Assembly (NCBI RefSeq): GCF_026013545.1
Contig: NZ_JAPDOG010000002.1
Span: 1-64,000, forward strand
DNA: 64,000 nt
From: Defluviimonas salinarum
GTDB lineage: Bacteria > Pseudomonadota > Alphaproteobacteria > Rhodobacterales > Rhodobacteraceae
Direction of reading: 5' to 3'
Shown here: positions 15,943 through 24,939 of the stretch, piece by piece
Layout: the number at the start of each line of letters is the position of its first letter
Position numbering within the stretch: position 1 is the first letter of the stretch
Notes under the pieces: model-generated
What the model saw: the letters and a program-made list of their open reading frames with translations, nothing else
Told to the model about the DNA's origin: nothing
Database searches by the model: none
Translations under genes and position numbers: made by a program

Positions 15943-17760
15943 ATGTCCGACACCTCTGATCAGGATTCCCTGGCTATGCCTCTCAATTTCGACCAACTCA
16001 CCCCGTTGCTCGCCCTTGCTCTACTGACGGCGGTTTTCGCTGCCTTCATCGCGGAGCGCCGCCCCGCCGACGTGATCGCCTTCCTCGGAGCGACGGTTGC
16101 GTTGGCGCTCGGCCTCGTCACGACGGATGATGTCATGGCGGCGATCAGCAATCCCGCGCCCGCAACGATCGGCGCGATGTTCGTGCTGAGCGCCGCGCTG
16201 GTCCGTACCGGTGCGCTGGAAGCGTTGATGGACGTGCTCGGCCGGATTTCCGGCACGCGTCCGCGCCTTGCGCTGGTCGTGTTCTTCGCCGGTGCCGCGG
16301 GCGCATCCGCCCTTATCAACAACACCCCTGTCGTCATCGTGCTGATCCCGGTTGCGATTGGTCTCGCCCGGCAGATCGGAACGGCTCCGTCCAGGCTGCT
16401 CATGCCGTTGTCTTACATGGTGATACTCGGCGGCACCGTGACGCTGATCGGTACATCGACCAACCTGCTCGTCGACGGCATGGCGCAGGATCTCGGGCTT
16501 GTCAGGTTCAGCCTGTTCGAGATCGCGCCCCTCGGTATCCTCGCAGCGATCGGCGGCGGCCTGTTTCTTGCTGTCGCGGCGCCCCGGCTGTTGCCCGACC
16601 GGGGCGCCGTCATTGACACGCTGTCGCGACAGGACCGAAAAACATGGCTGGCGGATCTGTTCATCCCGGACGGCTCCCCCCTGATCGGCGCAGTCCCGAC
16701 CGAGATCGCGTCCCTGGCCCGCGGCGGCGGTCGGGTCGTTGATGTGATCCGCGGAGACGTTTCGCTGCGTCGCATGGTGCAGGATGTCCGGCTCGCCGCG
16801 GGCGATATCCTGGTCGTCAAGACGCGAGACGTGGAGCTGATGGGTTTTCGCGAAGGCGTGACTCGCGGGGCCGTCATTCCCGGGCTTGAGACCGCCCAGA
16901 TCCGCAGTGCTCAGGCTGTCGAGCTTCTGGTCGGTCCGGGGTCCAAGGCAGAAGGCCGCAGCCTCGCGCGGCTCCGCTGGCGGCGGCGTTTCGGGGTCTA
17001 CCCGCTGGCACTTCACCGCAAGGGCGAGACGCTCGGGGCCAGGTTCGAGGATACGCCCCTTGCCGTCGGCGACACGCTCTTGGTCGAGGGTGCGCCCGAG
17101 GACATGGCGCGGCTGGCCGAGGACCAGCGCCTGACGGAGCTTGGGCCGAACAAGGTGCGCGCCTTCCGTCACGGCAAGGCGCCCATCGCGGTGGCGGTAC
17201 TGCTGGGCGTCGTCACGCTTGCGGCGCTCGACGTCGCTCCGATCCTGACGCTCGCGCTGCTTGGTGTCGGCGTGGTTCTGGCGACGAACTGCATCGAGGC
17301 GGATGAAGGGTTGGCGGCGATGGACGGGCGGCTTCTCCTGTTGATCGTATCGATGCTGGTGCTCGGCACCGCGCTGGACCGGTCGGGCGCGGTCGAACTG
17401 GTCGTCGGCGCCGTTTCGCCGATGCTTGGCGCTGCCGGTCCGTTCGTTGCCCTGGCGATCGTCTATGCCTTCACATCCATCCTGACCGAGCTTGTGACGA
17501 ACAATGCCGTGGCAGTGCTGATGGTGCCGATTGCGGCGGGCATTGCCACCAGCCTCGGCGTCGATCCGCGCCCGTTCCTTGTCGCGGTCATGTTCGGCGC
17601 GTCTGCCAGCTTCGCCACTCCCATCGGCTACCAGACCAATACCCTCGTCTACAACGCCGGCGGCTACCGCTTCACCGATTTCCTGAAGATCGGCCTGCCG
17701 ATGAATATCATCGTGGGGAGCCTGACCGTCGCCGCGATACCACTCTTTTGGCCGCTGTGA
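15943..17760 (+). CDS. SLC13-family permease with two RCK_C domains
   Basis: A 605-residue membrane protein of the divalent anion:Na+ symporter (SLC13/ArsB-like) superfamily. Two transporter halves (about residues 15-205 and 405-605) contain the paired motifs NNTPVVIVLIP and GTSTNLLVDG in the first half and TNNAVAVLMVPIA and PIGYQTNTLVYNAGGY in the second. Between them lie two TrkA-C/RCK_C-type regulatory domains (about 215-385, each with the DxLLVEG/DILVVKT type strand). Proteins of this layout transport sulphate or other anions, but the substrate cannot be read from sequence. Alternative ATG at 15976. Confidence 0.88.
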   Translation: MSDTSDQDSLAMPLNFDQLTPLLALALLTAVFAAFIAERRPADVIAFLGATVALALGLVTTDDVMAAISNPAPATIGAMFVLSAALVRTGALEALMDVLGRISGTRPRLALVVFFAGAAGASALINNTPVVIVLIPVAIGLARQIGTAPSRLLMPLSYMVILGGTVTLIGTSTNLLVDGMAQDLGLVRFSLFEIAPLGILAAIGGGLFLAVAAPRLLPDRGAVIDTLSRQDRKTWLADLFIPDGSPLIGAVPTEIASLARGGGRVVDVIRGDVSLRRMVQDVRLAAGDILVVKTRDVELMGFREGVTRGAVIPGLETAQIRSAQAVELLVGPGSKAEGRSLARLRWRRRFGVYPLALHRKGETLGARFEDTPLAVGDTLLVEGAPEDMARLAEDQRLTELGPNKVRAFRHGKAPIAVAVLLGVVTLAALDVAPILTLALLGVGVVLATNCIEADEGLAAMDGRLLLLIVSMLVLGTALDRSGAVELVVGAVSPMLGAAGPFVALAIVYAFTSILTELVTNNAVAVLMVPIAAGIATSLGVDPRPFLVAVMFGASASFATPIGYQTNTLVYNAGGYRFTDFLKIGLPMNIIVGSLTVAAIPLFWPL

Positions 17761-17893
17761 TGCTTCCGTTTCGGCGTTCGTCAGCGTCTGCCGATCGGTC
17801 GGACGAACCCGATTTTTTCGCGCTCGCCCATGAGTGGCCGCCTTGAAACGGATGGGGCGGTACGCCAATTCCCCCGACAGCAATGATCGCGGA

Positions 17894-18880
17894 GTGGCGC
17901 AATTGACGGAAATATGGCTGCCCCTGACGGCAGGCTTGGTTATGCTGATCTTCGGCGGCGAGCTTCTGGTGAGGGGAGCGGTCCGGGTGGCGGAGCGCCT
18001 TGGCGTTTCGCCGCTGGTTATCGGTCTGACGCTGGTCGGCTTCGGGACATCCACGCCGGAGCTGGTGACGTCGGTTCAGGCCGCGCTCATCGGATCGCCC
18101 GGCATTGCCTTCGGCAACATCGTCGGCTCGAACATTGCCAATATCCTGCTCATCGTCGGCCTGTCGTCCATCCTGTTTCCGATCGCGGTGGCAGCGTCTG
18201 CACTGCGGCGCGATGCCGTCGTGATGCTGGGTGTTGCCGTCGCCTTCGCGGGCCTCGGCTTCGTCGTCCCGATGGGGCGTGCCATCGGTGTGGTTTTCGT
18301 CGTCGGGCTCGTCGCCTACATCTACCTTGCCTTCAGGCAGGAGAAGGCCGCGGCAGGGCATGGCGCCGTATTTGCCAAGGAAGCTGCTCTCGAGGGCGTT
18401 GATCCGGGCCTCAAACCCGGCGTGCCGGCCGCAAACGGGATCGTCGGGCCGCTGTTGATCGCCCTGGCTGGCCTCGTCCTGGTCGTCGGGGGTGGCAAAT
18501 TCCTGGTCGATGGTGCGGTAACTCTCGCGCAGTCGTTCGGCATTCCGGAGACCGTGATCGGGCTGACGATCGTGGCCGTCGGAACCTCGATGCCGGAACT
18601 CGTCACGTCAGTGGTGGCCGCCGTGAAGCGGCAAAGCGACGTCGCCTTCGGCAATATCGTCGGCTCGAACATCTACAACATCCTTGGCATCGGCGGTGCG
18701 ACCGCCCTCATCTCCCCCTCGGCCGTACCGGCCGAGATCGTCTTGTTCGACAATCTCCTCATGGTGGGGGCCACGCTCCTGCTCGTCGTTTTCGCGGCCA
18801 CGGGGCTGCGCATCGCGCGTTGGGAAGGCGGCGTGCTGCTGGCCGCCTATGTTGCCTACGTCCTGATGATATGGCCATGA
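17894..18880 (+). CDS. CaCA-family Ca2+/Na+ antiporter (YrbG-like)
   Basis: A ten-helix cation/Ca2+ exchanger with both alpha repeats: GFGTSTPELVTSVQAAL with GNIVGSNIANILLIVG, and AVGTSMPELVTSVVAAVK with GNIVGSNIYNILGIGG. Acidic residues in the two repeats form the ion site. Length is 328 residues from the GTG at 17894, matching YrbG-type proteins. Other in-frame starts exist (GTG 17834, ATG 17852, TTG 17903) and none has a strong ribosome-binding site, so the start is uncertain. Confidence 0.85.
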   Translation: MAQLTEIWLPLTAGLVMLIFGGELLVRGAVRVAERLGVSPLVIGLTLVGFGTSTPELVTSVQAALIGSPGIAFGNIVGSNIANILLIVGLSSILFPIAVAASALRRDAVVMLGVAVAFAGLGFVVPMGRAIGVVFVVGLVAYIYLAFRQEKAAAGHGAVFAKEAALEGVDPGLKPGVPAANGIVGPLLIALAGLVLVVGGGKFLVDGAVTLAQSFGIPETVIGLTIVAVGTSMPELVTSVVAAVKRQSDVAFGNIVGSNIYNILGIGGATALISPSAVPAEIVLFDNLLMVGATLLLVVFAATGLRIARWEGGVLLAAYVAYVLMIWP

Positions 18881-18968
18881 GCCCGTCTCGGCCGGCGCGC
18901 GTCCGCCGCACCGGCGCTCGCAACGAGGGGACTGGTAGAATGGCGAACTTCAGACCAGATAATACCCT

Positions 18969-19268
18969 ATGAAAAACCTGAGGGCCTTGTGGCGTGGCGA
19001 GTTGGGCCTTGACGCGGCGTTCTGGACCTGGGCCGTGCTTGGCGGCCTGTTGGTCAATGTCACGACCAGCATCCTGTTCCTGGCGCTCATGACGCTCGAT
19101 CAGCCCTTGCCGGCGCTCCTGGTCGGATACGGGTTTTCGCTCCCCTACAACCTTGTCGCTCTGGTCGGCGTCTGGAGGTCGGCGGCGCGGTATGACGGGC
19201 CGGGCCTACATGCGGACCTTGCGCGGGTGGCCACCGTGATCCTCATGACCATCCTGAGCCTGACATGA
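18969..19268 (+). CDS. Small membrane protein, translationally coupled to next gene
   Basis: A 99-residue protein with three hydrophobic segments (AVLGGLLVNVTTSILFLALM, LLVGYGFSLPYNLVALVGVW and a C-terminal VATVILMTILSL). The family is not recognised. Its TGA overlaps the ATG of the following gene by four bases, so the two are probably translated together and may act in the same membrane complex. Confidence 0.65.
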   Translation: MKNLRALWRGELGLDAAFWTWAVLGGLLVNVTTSILFLALMTLDQPLPALLVGYGFSLPYNLVALVGVWRSAARYDGPGLHADLARVATVILMTILSLT

Positions 19269-20200
19269 CCCGAGGGCCAACGACTGACGGCGAGACGGAC
19301 CTCGCGCGGCGAAGGCAGGTCGATGCCTTCGTCCAGCGTCATTTCACATGGCGGGGAACCCTGCGCCTGCACCGCGCGGCGCTCGGCGCCGATATCCTGC
19401 GGGCTCCGGTGAACGTGCTGCTGTCACCGGCCCACGTTACCGTGCGGCTCACGGGGTGGATCTGTCGAGGACTGCGCCTGCGCCGGACGGCGGATTTTCT
19501 GCTCCGCCGGCAGATCCTGTTGCGCACGGCCGTCTCGGCGAGGGTGGAAGCCGCGATCCTGACCGAGCTATTGGCGGCGCCGCCTGCCGAGGGCGAGGCC
19601 CTCGGAGACCGCACCGCATTGGCGCGGGCCATCCTGTCCGCCCCACGCTTTCGTGAGGCGGCCCGGAGCCGCGGCAGCATCGCGGCGGCGCAAGCCATGG
19701 CGGACCGGATCGCAGCTGCGATCACCGAGTACTCCGGCGCCCGCTCCGCGATGGCCGAGTTCACAACGGCCCTCATGACTCTGGTTGCGGGCGCCATCGT
19801 GCTTCAGGCCGTGACGCCCGGGATGATCTCGATGGCCGCGGGCGTCGCGGAGTCGGTTTCCCTAAAGAGGGCCGTCGCGGATTTTCCGCTCGGTCAGACT
19901 TTGGGCGGGGTCTGGTACGGGATCTTCCCCGCCGGCCTCTCGCCGCGGCTGGTCGCAGCCGTCGCTGCCGGCCTCATGCTCCTGGGGTCGGTCATCACAG
20001 CATTCGCCGGAGCGTTTGCCGACGTCGTTCAGGCATGGCTCGGCATGCATCGGCGCAGGTTGCTACGCCTGCTCGACACGGTGGAGGCCGAAACTGCTGC
20101 ATCGCCCGGCAAACCCTTTGCCGCCAGCGAACATCTTCTCGCGCGGGTCTTCGACCTCTCGGATGCCGCACTGTCGCTGCTGCGGATATTCCGGGGATGA
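19265..20200 (+). CDS. Membrane protein resembling DUF6635 family
   Basis: A 311-residue protein with an amphipathic/basic N-terminal third (FTWRGTLRLHRAALGADILRAPVNVLLSP) and about three transmembrane helices in the C-terminal half (TTALMTLVAGAIVLQAVTPGM; GGVWYGIFPAGLSPRLVAAVAAGLMLLG; SVITAFAGAFADVV). The N-terminal region resembles proteins that I remember as DUF6635 in Rhodobacteraceae, an assignment I cannot check. Function unknown. Coupled to the small membrane protein upstream by an ATGA overlap. Confidence 0.65.
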   Translation: MTRGPTTDGETDLARRRQVDAFVQRHFTWRGTLRLHRAALGADILRAPVNVLLSPAHVTVRLTGWICRGLRLRRTADFLLRRQILLRTAVSARVEAAILTELLAAPPAEGEALGDRTALARAILSAPRFREAARSRGSIAAAQAMADRIAAAITEYSGARSAMAEFTTALMTLVAGAIVLQAVTPGMISMAAGVAESVSLKRAVADFPLGQTLGGVWYGIFPAGLSPRLVAAVAAGLMLLGSVITAFAGAFADVVQAWLGMHRRRLLRLLDTVEAETAASPGKPFAASEHLLARVFDLSDAALSLLRIFRG

Positions 20201-20735
20201 CAGGCGATTCAGTGTGCCGAGGGAAACAGCGATGCACGCACGGCGCGAACAGGAATGCCTCTACGCGAAGCCGCGCTGCACCCTGACCGAACCGCTGCCT
20301 TGAAGATGCCGCGATGCAACGCAAAGCATGTGTTCGACCGGCTCCAATTCGCGCTCTGCGCTCGGGGTCGTTCACGGCGCGCCGATCCAGCGTGCGCGCG
20401 GCACATTGGACCGGCGGCTCGCGGGAGGGCAGCATTGCCCGCAACCACGCGTCGCGTCGCGGCGACGTATCCTCGACCCTTCTTTACGATTCTCGAGGCG
20501 TGTGATCGGGGAGGCATCCCGCCTCCGACCCGAATGCCTGGGCGGCGGATGGCAATTCTCCGGGCCACATGGCGTCGCGTGATCGGTGGCGCCGGAGCGA
20601 CCCGAGCCACACAATCATTCCCGTTGGCAGATCGCCTTCTGCTTCGTAGGATATTGGAGCTGGGCAATGGTTTCGCGGGGCAGTTTCTGTGGTGCGCAAG
20701 CGGTTACTGCCGCGATACATGGGCGCCGGAGCGCC
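20201..20735. other. 535-base gap without a supported gene
   Basis: Open frames here are short, overlap on both strands and are rich in arginine, as expected of GC-rich non-coding DNA. Nothing like a transposase, tRNA or conserved protein was recognised. The 3' end must include the promoter of the response-regulator/EamA fusion gene. Confidence 0.5.
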
Positions 20736-22232
20736 ATGATGGCGAGCGCCCGTGTTCTGGTGGTGGACGACGACAGCTTGGCGCGGCGCAAGCTGGTTCT
20801 TGCCGTCAACTCCCTTGGACACACGGTCGAAGATGTCGACAGTGGCGATGCGGCGTTGGACAGACTGCGGAACCCCGGTGTCGACATCGTCCTCCTTGAC
20901 ATCGAGATGCCCGGCAAAAGCGGATACGATGTTCTCTCCGCGCTGGGCTCGTTCCCCGAGGATCGGCGGCCGCCGGTCATCGTCATCTCCAGCCTGGATG
21001 ATCCGGAGGAAATCGCCCGCGCCATCGAACTGGGAGCCGTGGATTTCCTGCCCAAGGCGTTCAACGCGGTCATTCTCAGGGCCAGGATCAATGCCAGCCT
21101 GCGGGAGGCCCGGCGCCAGGAGGACGACAGGCGCACTCTGCAACAGATAAGGCGGCTCACGGCCGCCGCCGAAGCTCTCGATGCCGACGAGAGGAATCCC
21201 AGGGATCTCGCCATCGACGATCTCGCGGAGGGGGAAGGTGCGATCGCGGTGCTTTCCCGCGTCCTTCTGAACAAGTCGATCATGGTGTACAATCGTCGGC
21301 TGAGTCATGCATACCAGATCCGGACACTGAACGGCATTCTGCTGCTGCTTTTCATTGGTGCCTGTTTCGGGCTGAAGCCCGCCATCGCCAAGCTCAGCCT
21401 TGCCGAGGTGCAGAACCCCATTTCCGTTGCGTTCTACACGATGGGGCTTTCGACGGTTTTCACGACGCTCTATGCAGTCTGGTCCAAGGCCCGCGCGCCT
21501 CGGGTCTCCCGGCGTTCGGCCAGGTTCTTCGCCCTCCTCGCTTTTCTGACGTTCCTGCCACAGGTTCTCCTGTTCTGGGTGGCCGAGTCCGTTCCCGGCG
21601 TCATGATCGCGATCCTGGTTTCGCTGGAATCGTTTCTGGTCTTCTTCATCGCGGCGGGGATCGGGCTTGAAAGACTCAGCGTCCGGCGGTTCATGGGCCT
21701 GCTCCTCGGGGTCGCGGGTGTCGGTGTCCTGCTGCTTCCGTTCTTCGACATCGCCAATAGCACCGTGCAGATCCACTGGCTCTTCATCACGATGCTGATC
21801 CCTGCCTGTTTTGCGAGCGAGACGATCATGATGTCGATGTCGAAAGCCATCGACGCCGACCTGATCGCGGTGGTCGCGGTCACCTTCGGCCTGTCGACCT
21901 CGGTTCTCTTCGTCGCCTCCGCGCTGAACTCCGGCTTCGTCCCGCTTCACGCCGTTCCGGGCAAGTTCGAACTGTCGCTCATCGCGTTCTCGCTCGCCGA
22001 TTCCGTCGCCATGATCGCTCTGGCCAAGCTGATCGACTATGCCGGACCGGTATTCAGCGGCCAGAAGGCCTACACCGTCTCGATCGGCGGGGTTCTGTGG
22101 AGCGTTCTGCTCTTGAACGAAGTGGTATCGCTGACGAGTTTCACCGCCCTCGTTCTCATACTCCTGGGCCTGTACTTCGTTGCGAAACGGGCCGACGCCG
22201 CGAAGCTGATCGCGCGGCCGGCCCAGGCATAG
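20736..22232 (+). CDS. Response-regulator receiver domain fused to EamA/DMT permease
   Basis: A 498-residue fusion. Residues 1-125 are a complete CheY-like receiver: acidic pocket [12 protein letters not shown], phospho-acceptor [11 protein letters not shown], switch Ser in [10 protein letters not shown] and conserved Lys in VDFLPKAF. A helical, charged linker (about 126-195) follows. Residues 200-490 form about ten helices with EamA-type halves, starting [20 protein letters not shown] and ending [23 protein letters not shown]. All receiver catalytic residues are present, so phosphorylation could gate export of a metabolite. No DNA-binding domain exists. ATG 20736 has GGAG five bases upstream; ATG 20739 is adjacent. 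It is convergent with a broken histidine kinase. Confidence 0.85.
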   Translation: MMASARVLVVDDDSLARRKLVLAVNSLGHTVEDVDSGDAALDRLRNPGVDIVLLDIEMPGKSGYDVLSALGSFPEDRRPPVIVISSLDDPEEIARAIELGAVDFLPKAFNAVILRARINASLREARRQEDDRRTLQQIRRLTAAAEALDADERNPRDLAIDDLAEGEGAIAVLSRVLLNKSIMVYNRRLSHAYQIRTLNGILLLLFIGACFGLKPAIAKLSLAEVQNPISVAFYTMGLSTVFTTLYAVWSKARAPRVSRRSARFFALLAFLTFLPQVLLFWVAESVPGVMIAILVSLESFLVFFIAAGIGLERLSVRRFMGLLLGVAGVGVLLLPFFDIANSTVQIHWLFITMLIPACFASETIMMSMSKAIDADLIAVVAVTFGLSTSVLFVASALNSGFVPLHAVPGKFELSLIAFSLADSVAMIALAKLIDYAGPVFSGQKAYTVSIGGVLWSVLLLNEVVSLTSFTALVLILLGLYFVAKRADAAKLIARPAQA

Positions 22233-22319
22233 GCCGCGACCGGAATGCACGGGCGACGCTTCCGCATGGCAAGGCGAAGTGACCGCAAGCGTGTCGGGTC
22301 CACTCGGGCCGCCCCCGGG

Positions 22320-22525
22320 TCACAGGAACGATCGCTGTATCACCGGCTCCTCGTTCCAGGACTTGGATTCGACGAGGTACATACCGACGATGATCACGCC
22401 GAAAGCGACCCAGGCGAAGACCGACAGTTCCGCGTTGAAAAGCAGCAGGCCCCAGAAGACACCTGCGATCATCATCGCATAGGCACTCTGGTTGTAGAAG
22501 ACGGCGCCCGCCCTTGATCGCTGAC
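22320..22525 (-). pseudogene. C-terminal relic of a second EamA/DMT permease
   Basis: The minus strand encodes [19 protein letters not shown], then [19 protein letters not shown] and [10 protein letters not shown] before a stop. This is the last two helices of an EamA-type transporter and aligns with the end of the permease domain at 22000-22200 ([16 protein letters not shown]). Upstream in the same direction the sequence switches, out of frame, to a histidine-kinase ATPase domain, so a deletion has joined two genes. Confidence 0.65.
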
Positions 22526-23600
22526 AGCTTTTCAGCCTGGTTCCGGCGACCGGGAAGATCGACCACCTCGCCCAGCAAGGTAAACGTGAAGGCGGTCCCC
22601 GCCCCCGATTTGCTATCGAGGCCGATGGTGCCGCCCATGAGATCGACCAGCCGCTTCGTGATCACCAGCCCCAGCCCGGTACCGCCGTATCGTCGTGTCG
22701 TGGATGCATCGACCTGGCTGAACGACTTGAACAGGCGATCCATCCGGTCCTCCGGGATGCCGATTCCGGTATCGCGGACGGAAAAGTCAGAAGCGTGATC
22801 TCCCCAGGCGACCGGCCCGCATCCGGGAAGTTCGTCGAGACGGTCAGCACGACCTCGCCGATCCCGGTGAACTTGACTGCGTTGTTGAGGAGATTCATCA
22901 GGATATGCTTCGGCCGTACCGGATCACCGAAGATTGCCGCAGGCACGTCGGGATTGATCTGGCAGGCAAGCTCGATGCCCTTCTCGGCGGCCTTCGCAGC
23001 TACAAGCTCGGCCGAGCTTTCGATCGTCTCGGTCAGGTCCATCAGCACGCGTTCCAGTTCCAGCGCGCCGGCCTCGACCTTGGAGAAATCCAGGATGTCG
23101 TTGATGATCGTCAGGAGCGCATCGGCCGCCGTCGCGATGGTGTCGCTGAAACCGCGCTGTTCGTCCGTCAACTGCGTGCCATTGAGAAGCGTGCTCATGC
23201 CGATGATGCCGTTCAGCGGGGTGCGGATCTCGTGGCTCATCGTTGCGAGAAAGGCGCTCTTGGCCTCGTTGGCCGCTTCGGCGGCATCCTTCGCGCGCTT
23301 CAGCTCGTCCGATATGCGCTTGATGTCAGTGATGTCCGAATGGACGGCGACGGTGCCGCCCTGATCCGTCAGGTGGTTGCTGATCTGCTGCCAGACGCTC
23401 TCCGTCATCTCCTGGATGTAGGGCGGCCCCGCCGCGCGATGCCGCGCAAGCTGGCGTTTGATCCACTCGTCGGGATCAGGGCCGGCATTGGGGTATCGTC
23501 CCGCGACAGCGGCCTGCCTGACGATATCGGCAAGCGCAGTGCCGACGGGCAGCGTGGCACCCTGCGGGCGTGAGCCAGTGTGGTCCCGCGGTTGGCGCGC
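22526..23600 (-). pseudogene. Frameshifted PAS-HisKA-HATPase sensor histidine kinase relic
   Basis: Reading the minus strand: a PAS_7-type segment (VWQQISNHL--QGGTVAVHSDITDIKR), a HisKA domain with the phospho-His motif FLATMSHEIRTPLNGIIGM, then HATPase N-box [12 protein letters not shown] one-base frameshift near 22795 follows, after which the other frame resumes with [28 protein letters not shown] and the end of the ATPase domain ([10 protein letters not shown]). No 5' start is visible and the 3' end runs into the EamA relic. It may once have been the partner kinase of the receiver-EamA fusion opposite; that is inference. Confidence 0.75.
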
Positions 23601-23740
23601 GCCGTCTCGGGTTTGACCCTGGCGACGATCGCGTCCGGCACCGGAGAACCTATATGCCCCAAGTCAGAGCTGGCCGACGAACGCATTCTCACGCTCGGCT
23701 GAGGCGTGGGCCGTGGCCTCGCTTTCCAGCCCGGCGCCGC

Positions 23741-24184
23741 TCAGGGAAAGGGCCAATGCAGCCAGGCCGAGGCGATCATGACGTAGCGTCCCGCCTTTCC
23801 GGCCGATACGAGCAGAAGGAAGCGCCAGAACCCCACCCGCGCCAGTCCGGCGATCACGGTCAGGGGATCGCCGACGACGGGGAGCCAGGATACGAGAAGC
23901 GACCAGACACCGTAGCGGTCGAACCATTGGCGGGCCTTGCGTGCGCGGTCGGGATCGACCGGGAACCAGCGACGGCCCTCGTACTGCGCCAGGAACCGGC
24001 CGATGGTCCAATTCACCGCCGCCCCCGTCACGTTGCCGATCGAGGCGACCAGCACAAGCGCCGCTGGCTCGCCGTTTCCAGCCGCCAGCAGGCCGATCAG
24101 GACCGCTTCGGACGATCCCGGCAGGAGCGTTGCCGACAGAAAGGCCGAGAGGGCGATCAGCGCGTAGGCGGAAAGCTCGTCCAC
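23741..24184 (-). CDS. yqaA: YqaA/DedA-like (SNARE-associated fold) membrane protein
   Basis: A 147-residue inner-membrane protein of the COG1238 (YqaA) branch of the DedA superfamily. It has the typical LLPGSSEAVLIGLLA re-entrant segment, NWTIGRFLAQY, and the WLPVVGDPLTVIAGLARV--WRFL motif with the G-(x)-Pro residues common to DedA proteins. The GTG at 24184 is preferred over an ATG further upstream because AGGAAAGG precedes it and the upstream extension is arginine-rich and non-hydrophobic. Confidence 0.8.
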   Translation of the reverse strand: MDELSAYALIALSAFLSATLLPGSSEAVLIGLLAAGNGEPAALVLVASIGNVTGAAVNWTIGRFLAQYEGRRWFPVDPDRARKARQWFDRYGVWSLLVSWLPVVGDPLTVIAGLARVGFWRFLLLVSAGKAGRYVMIASAWLHWPFP

Positions 24185-24373
24185 TGTGGCCTTTCCTGCA
24201 GTGAAACCGGGCGGCTCGCCCGTGGCGTCGCGTCCCGACGGAGGCGACCTCCTCCTGTCATGGCGCATGGGGGAGCGCAACCTCTCCGGCGCGCACCGGC
24301 GCGTCATTCCGCCTCAGGCCGCGGCGCATCGACCCGTCTTGCGCGCCCTCCGCGTGCGACGCAGATTACCGGC

Positions 24374-24700
24374 ATGCGATTGCTTGGCACCATTTTCGCA
24401 CTGATTCTCGTGCTCGCTGGGGCGGCTCTTGCCGCGCCGCAGGGGGCGTTGGCTGCGGCCGGGTGCGACGCCGCGATGCACATGCCCGAAAACGAGCCCT
24501 GCACGCCGCATGAAGGCGCCCCGTCGATGGCCGAATGCGCTCAACCGCTGATGTGTGCCCCGACCAGCGCGGTCGATCTGGAGTCTCATGCGCTGCTCGC
24601 GGCCCCGCTAGGGCAAGCGGCGCCGGCGATCTTCGCCACCGACCACCACCTTGCGGCTTCCACGCCGGGCGACGGCCCAAGGCGCCCCCCCAAGTCCTGA
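24374..24700 (+). CDS. Small exported Met/His/Cys protein ahead of cusBA
   Basis: A 108-residue protein with a signal peptide (LLGTIFALILVLAGAALAAPQG) and a short mature part with four cysteines and metal-friendly residues close together (CDAAMHMPENEPCTPHEG, AECAQPLMCAP). The family is not recognised. It lies in the same direction as the metal-efflux operon, 239 bases before it. A role as periplasmic metal-binding accessory is plausible but only inferred. Confidence 0.55.
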   Translation: MRLLGTIFALILVLAGAALAAPQGALAAAGCDAAMHMPENEPCTPHEGAPSMAECAQPLMCAPTSAVDLESHALLAAPLGQAAPAIFATDHHLAASTPGDGPRRPPKS

Positions 24701-24939
24701 CGGTCGCGGCGCGAGAGCGCCGTCCGGCCGCATGGCGCCGCCATGTGGCCGCATGATGCGTCGCGCCGGCTACCGGGGCGACGCGGCCAATACGGAACAT
24801 GTGGGAGTATCGACATGCACAGATCGTGCCTTCGGCGCGACGTCGCGCGCGTCACGGGCCTCGGCCCGACGGCGGCCGCCAATTGCAACGCGGTCGCTGA
24901 GGATCATTGCCCGGGACTGGCCCGGCGCGGGGTGCGGTC
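24701..24939. other. Gap before cusB
   Basis: This 239-base stretch has no convincing gene; a 43-codon frame at 24815-24943 lacks features. It may contain the promoter or operator of the efflux operon, but no MerR-type dyad was recognised. Confidence 0.4.

Noticed and set aside
16021-18054. 677-codon open frame on the - strand
   Set aside because: Antisense shadow of the SLC13 permease; no recognisable domain.
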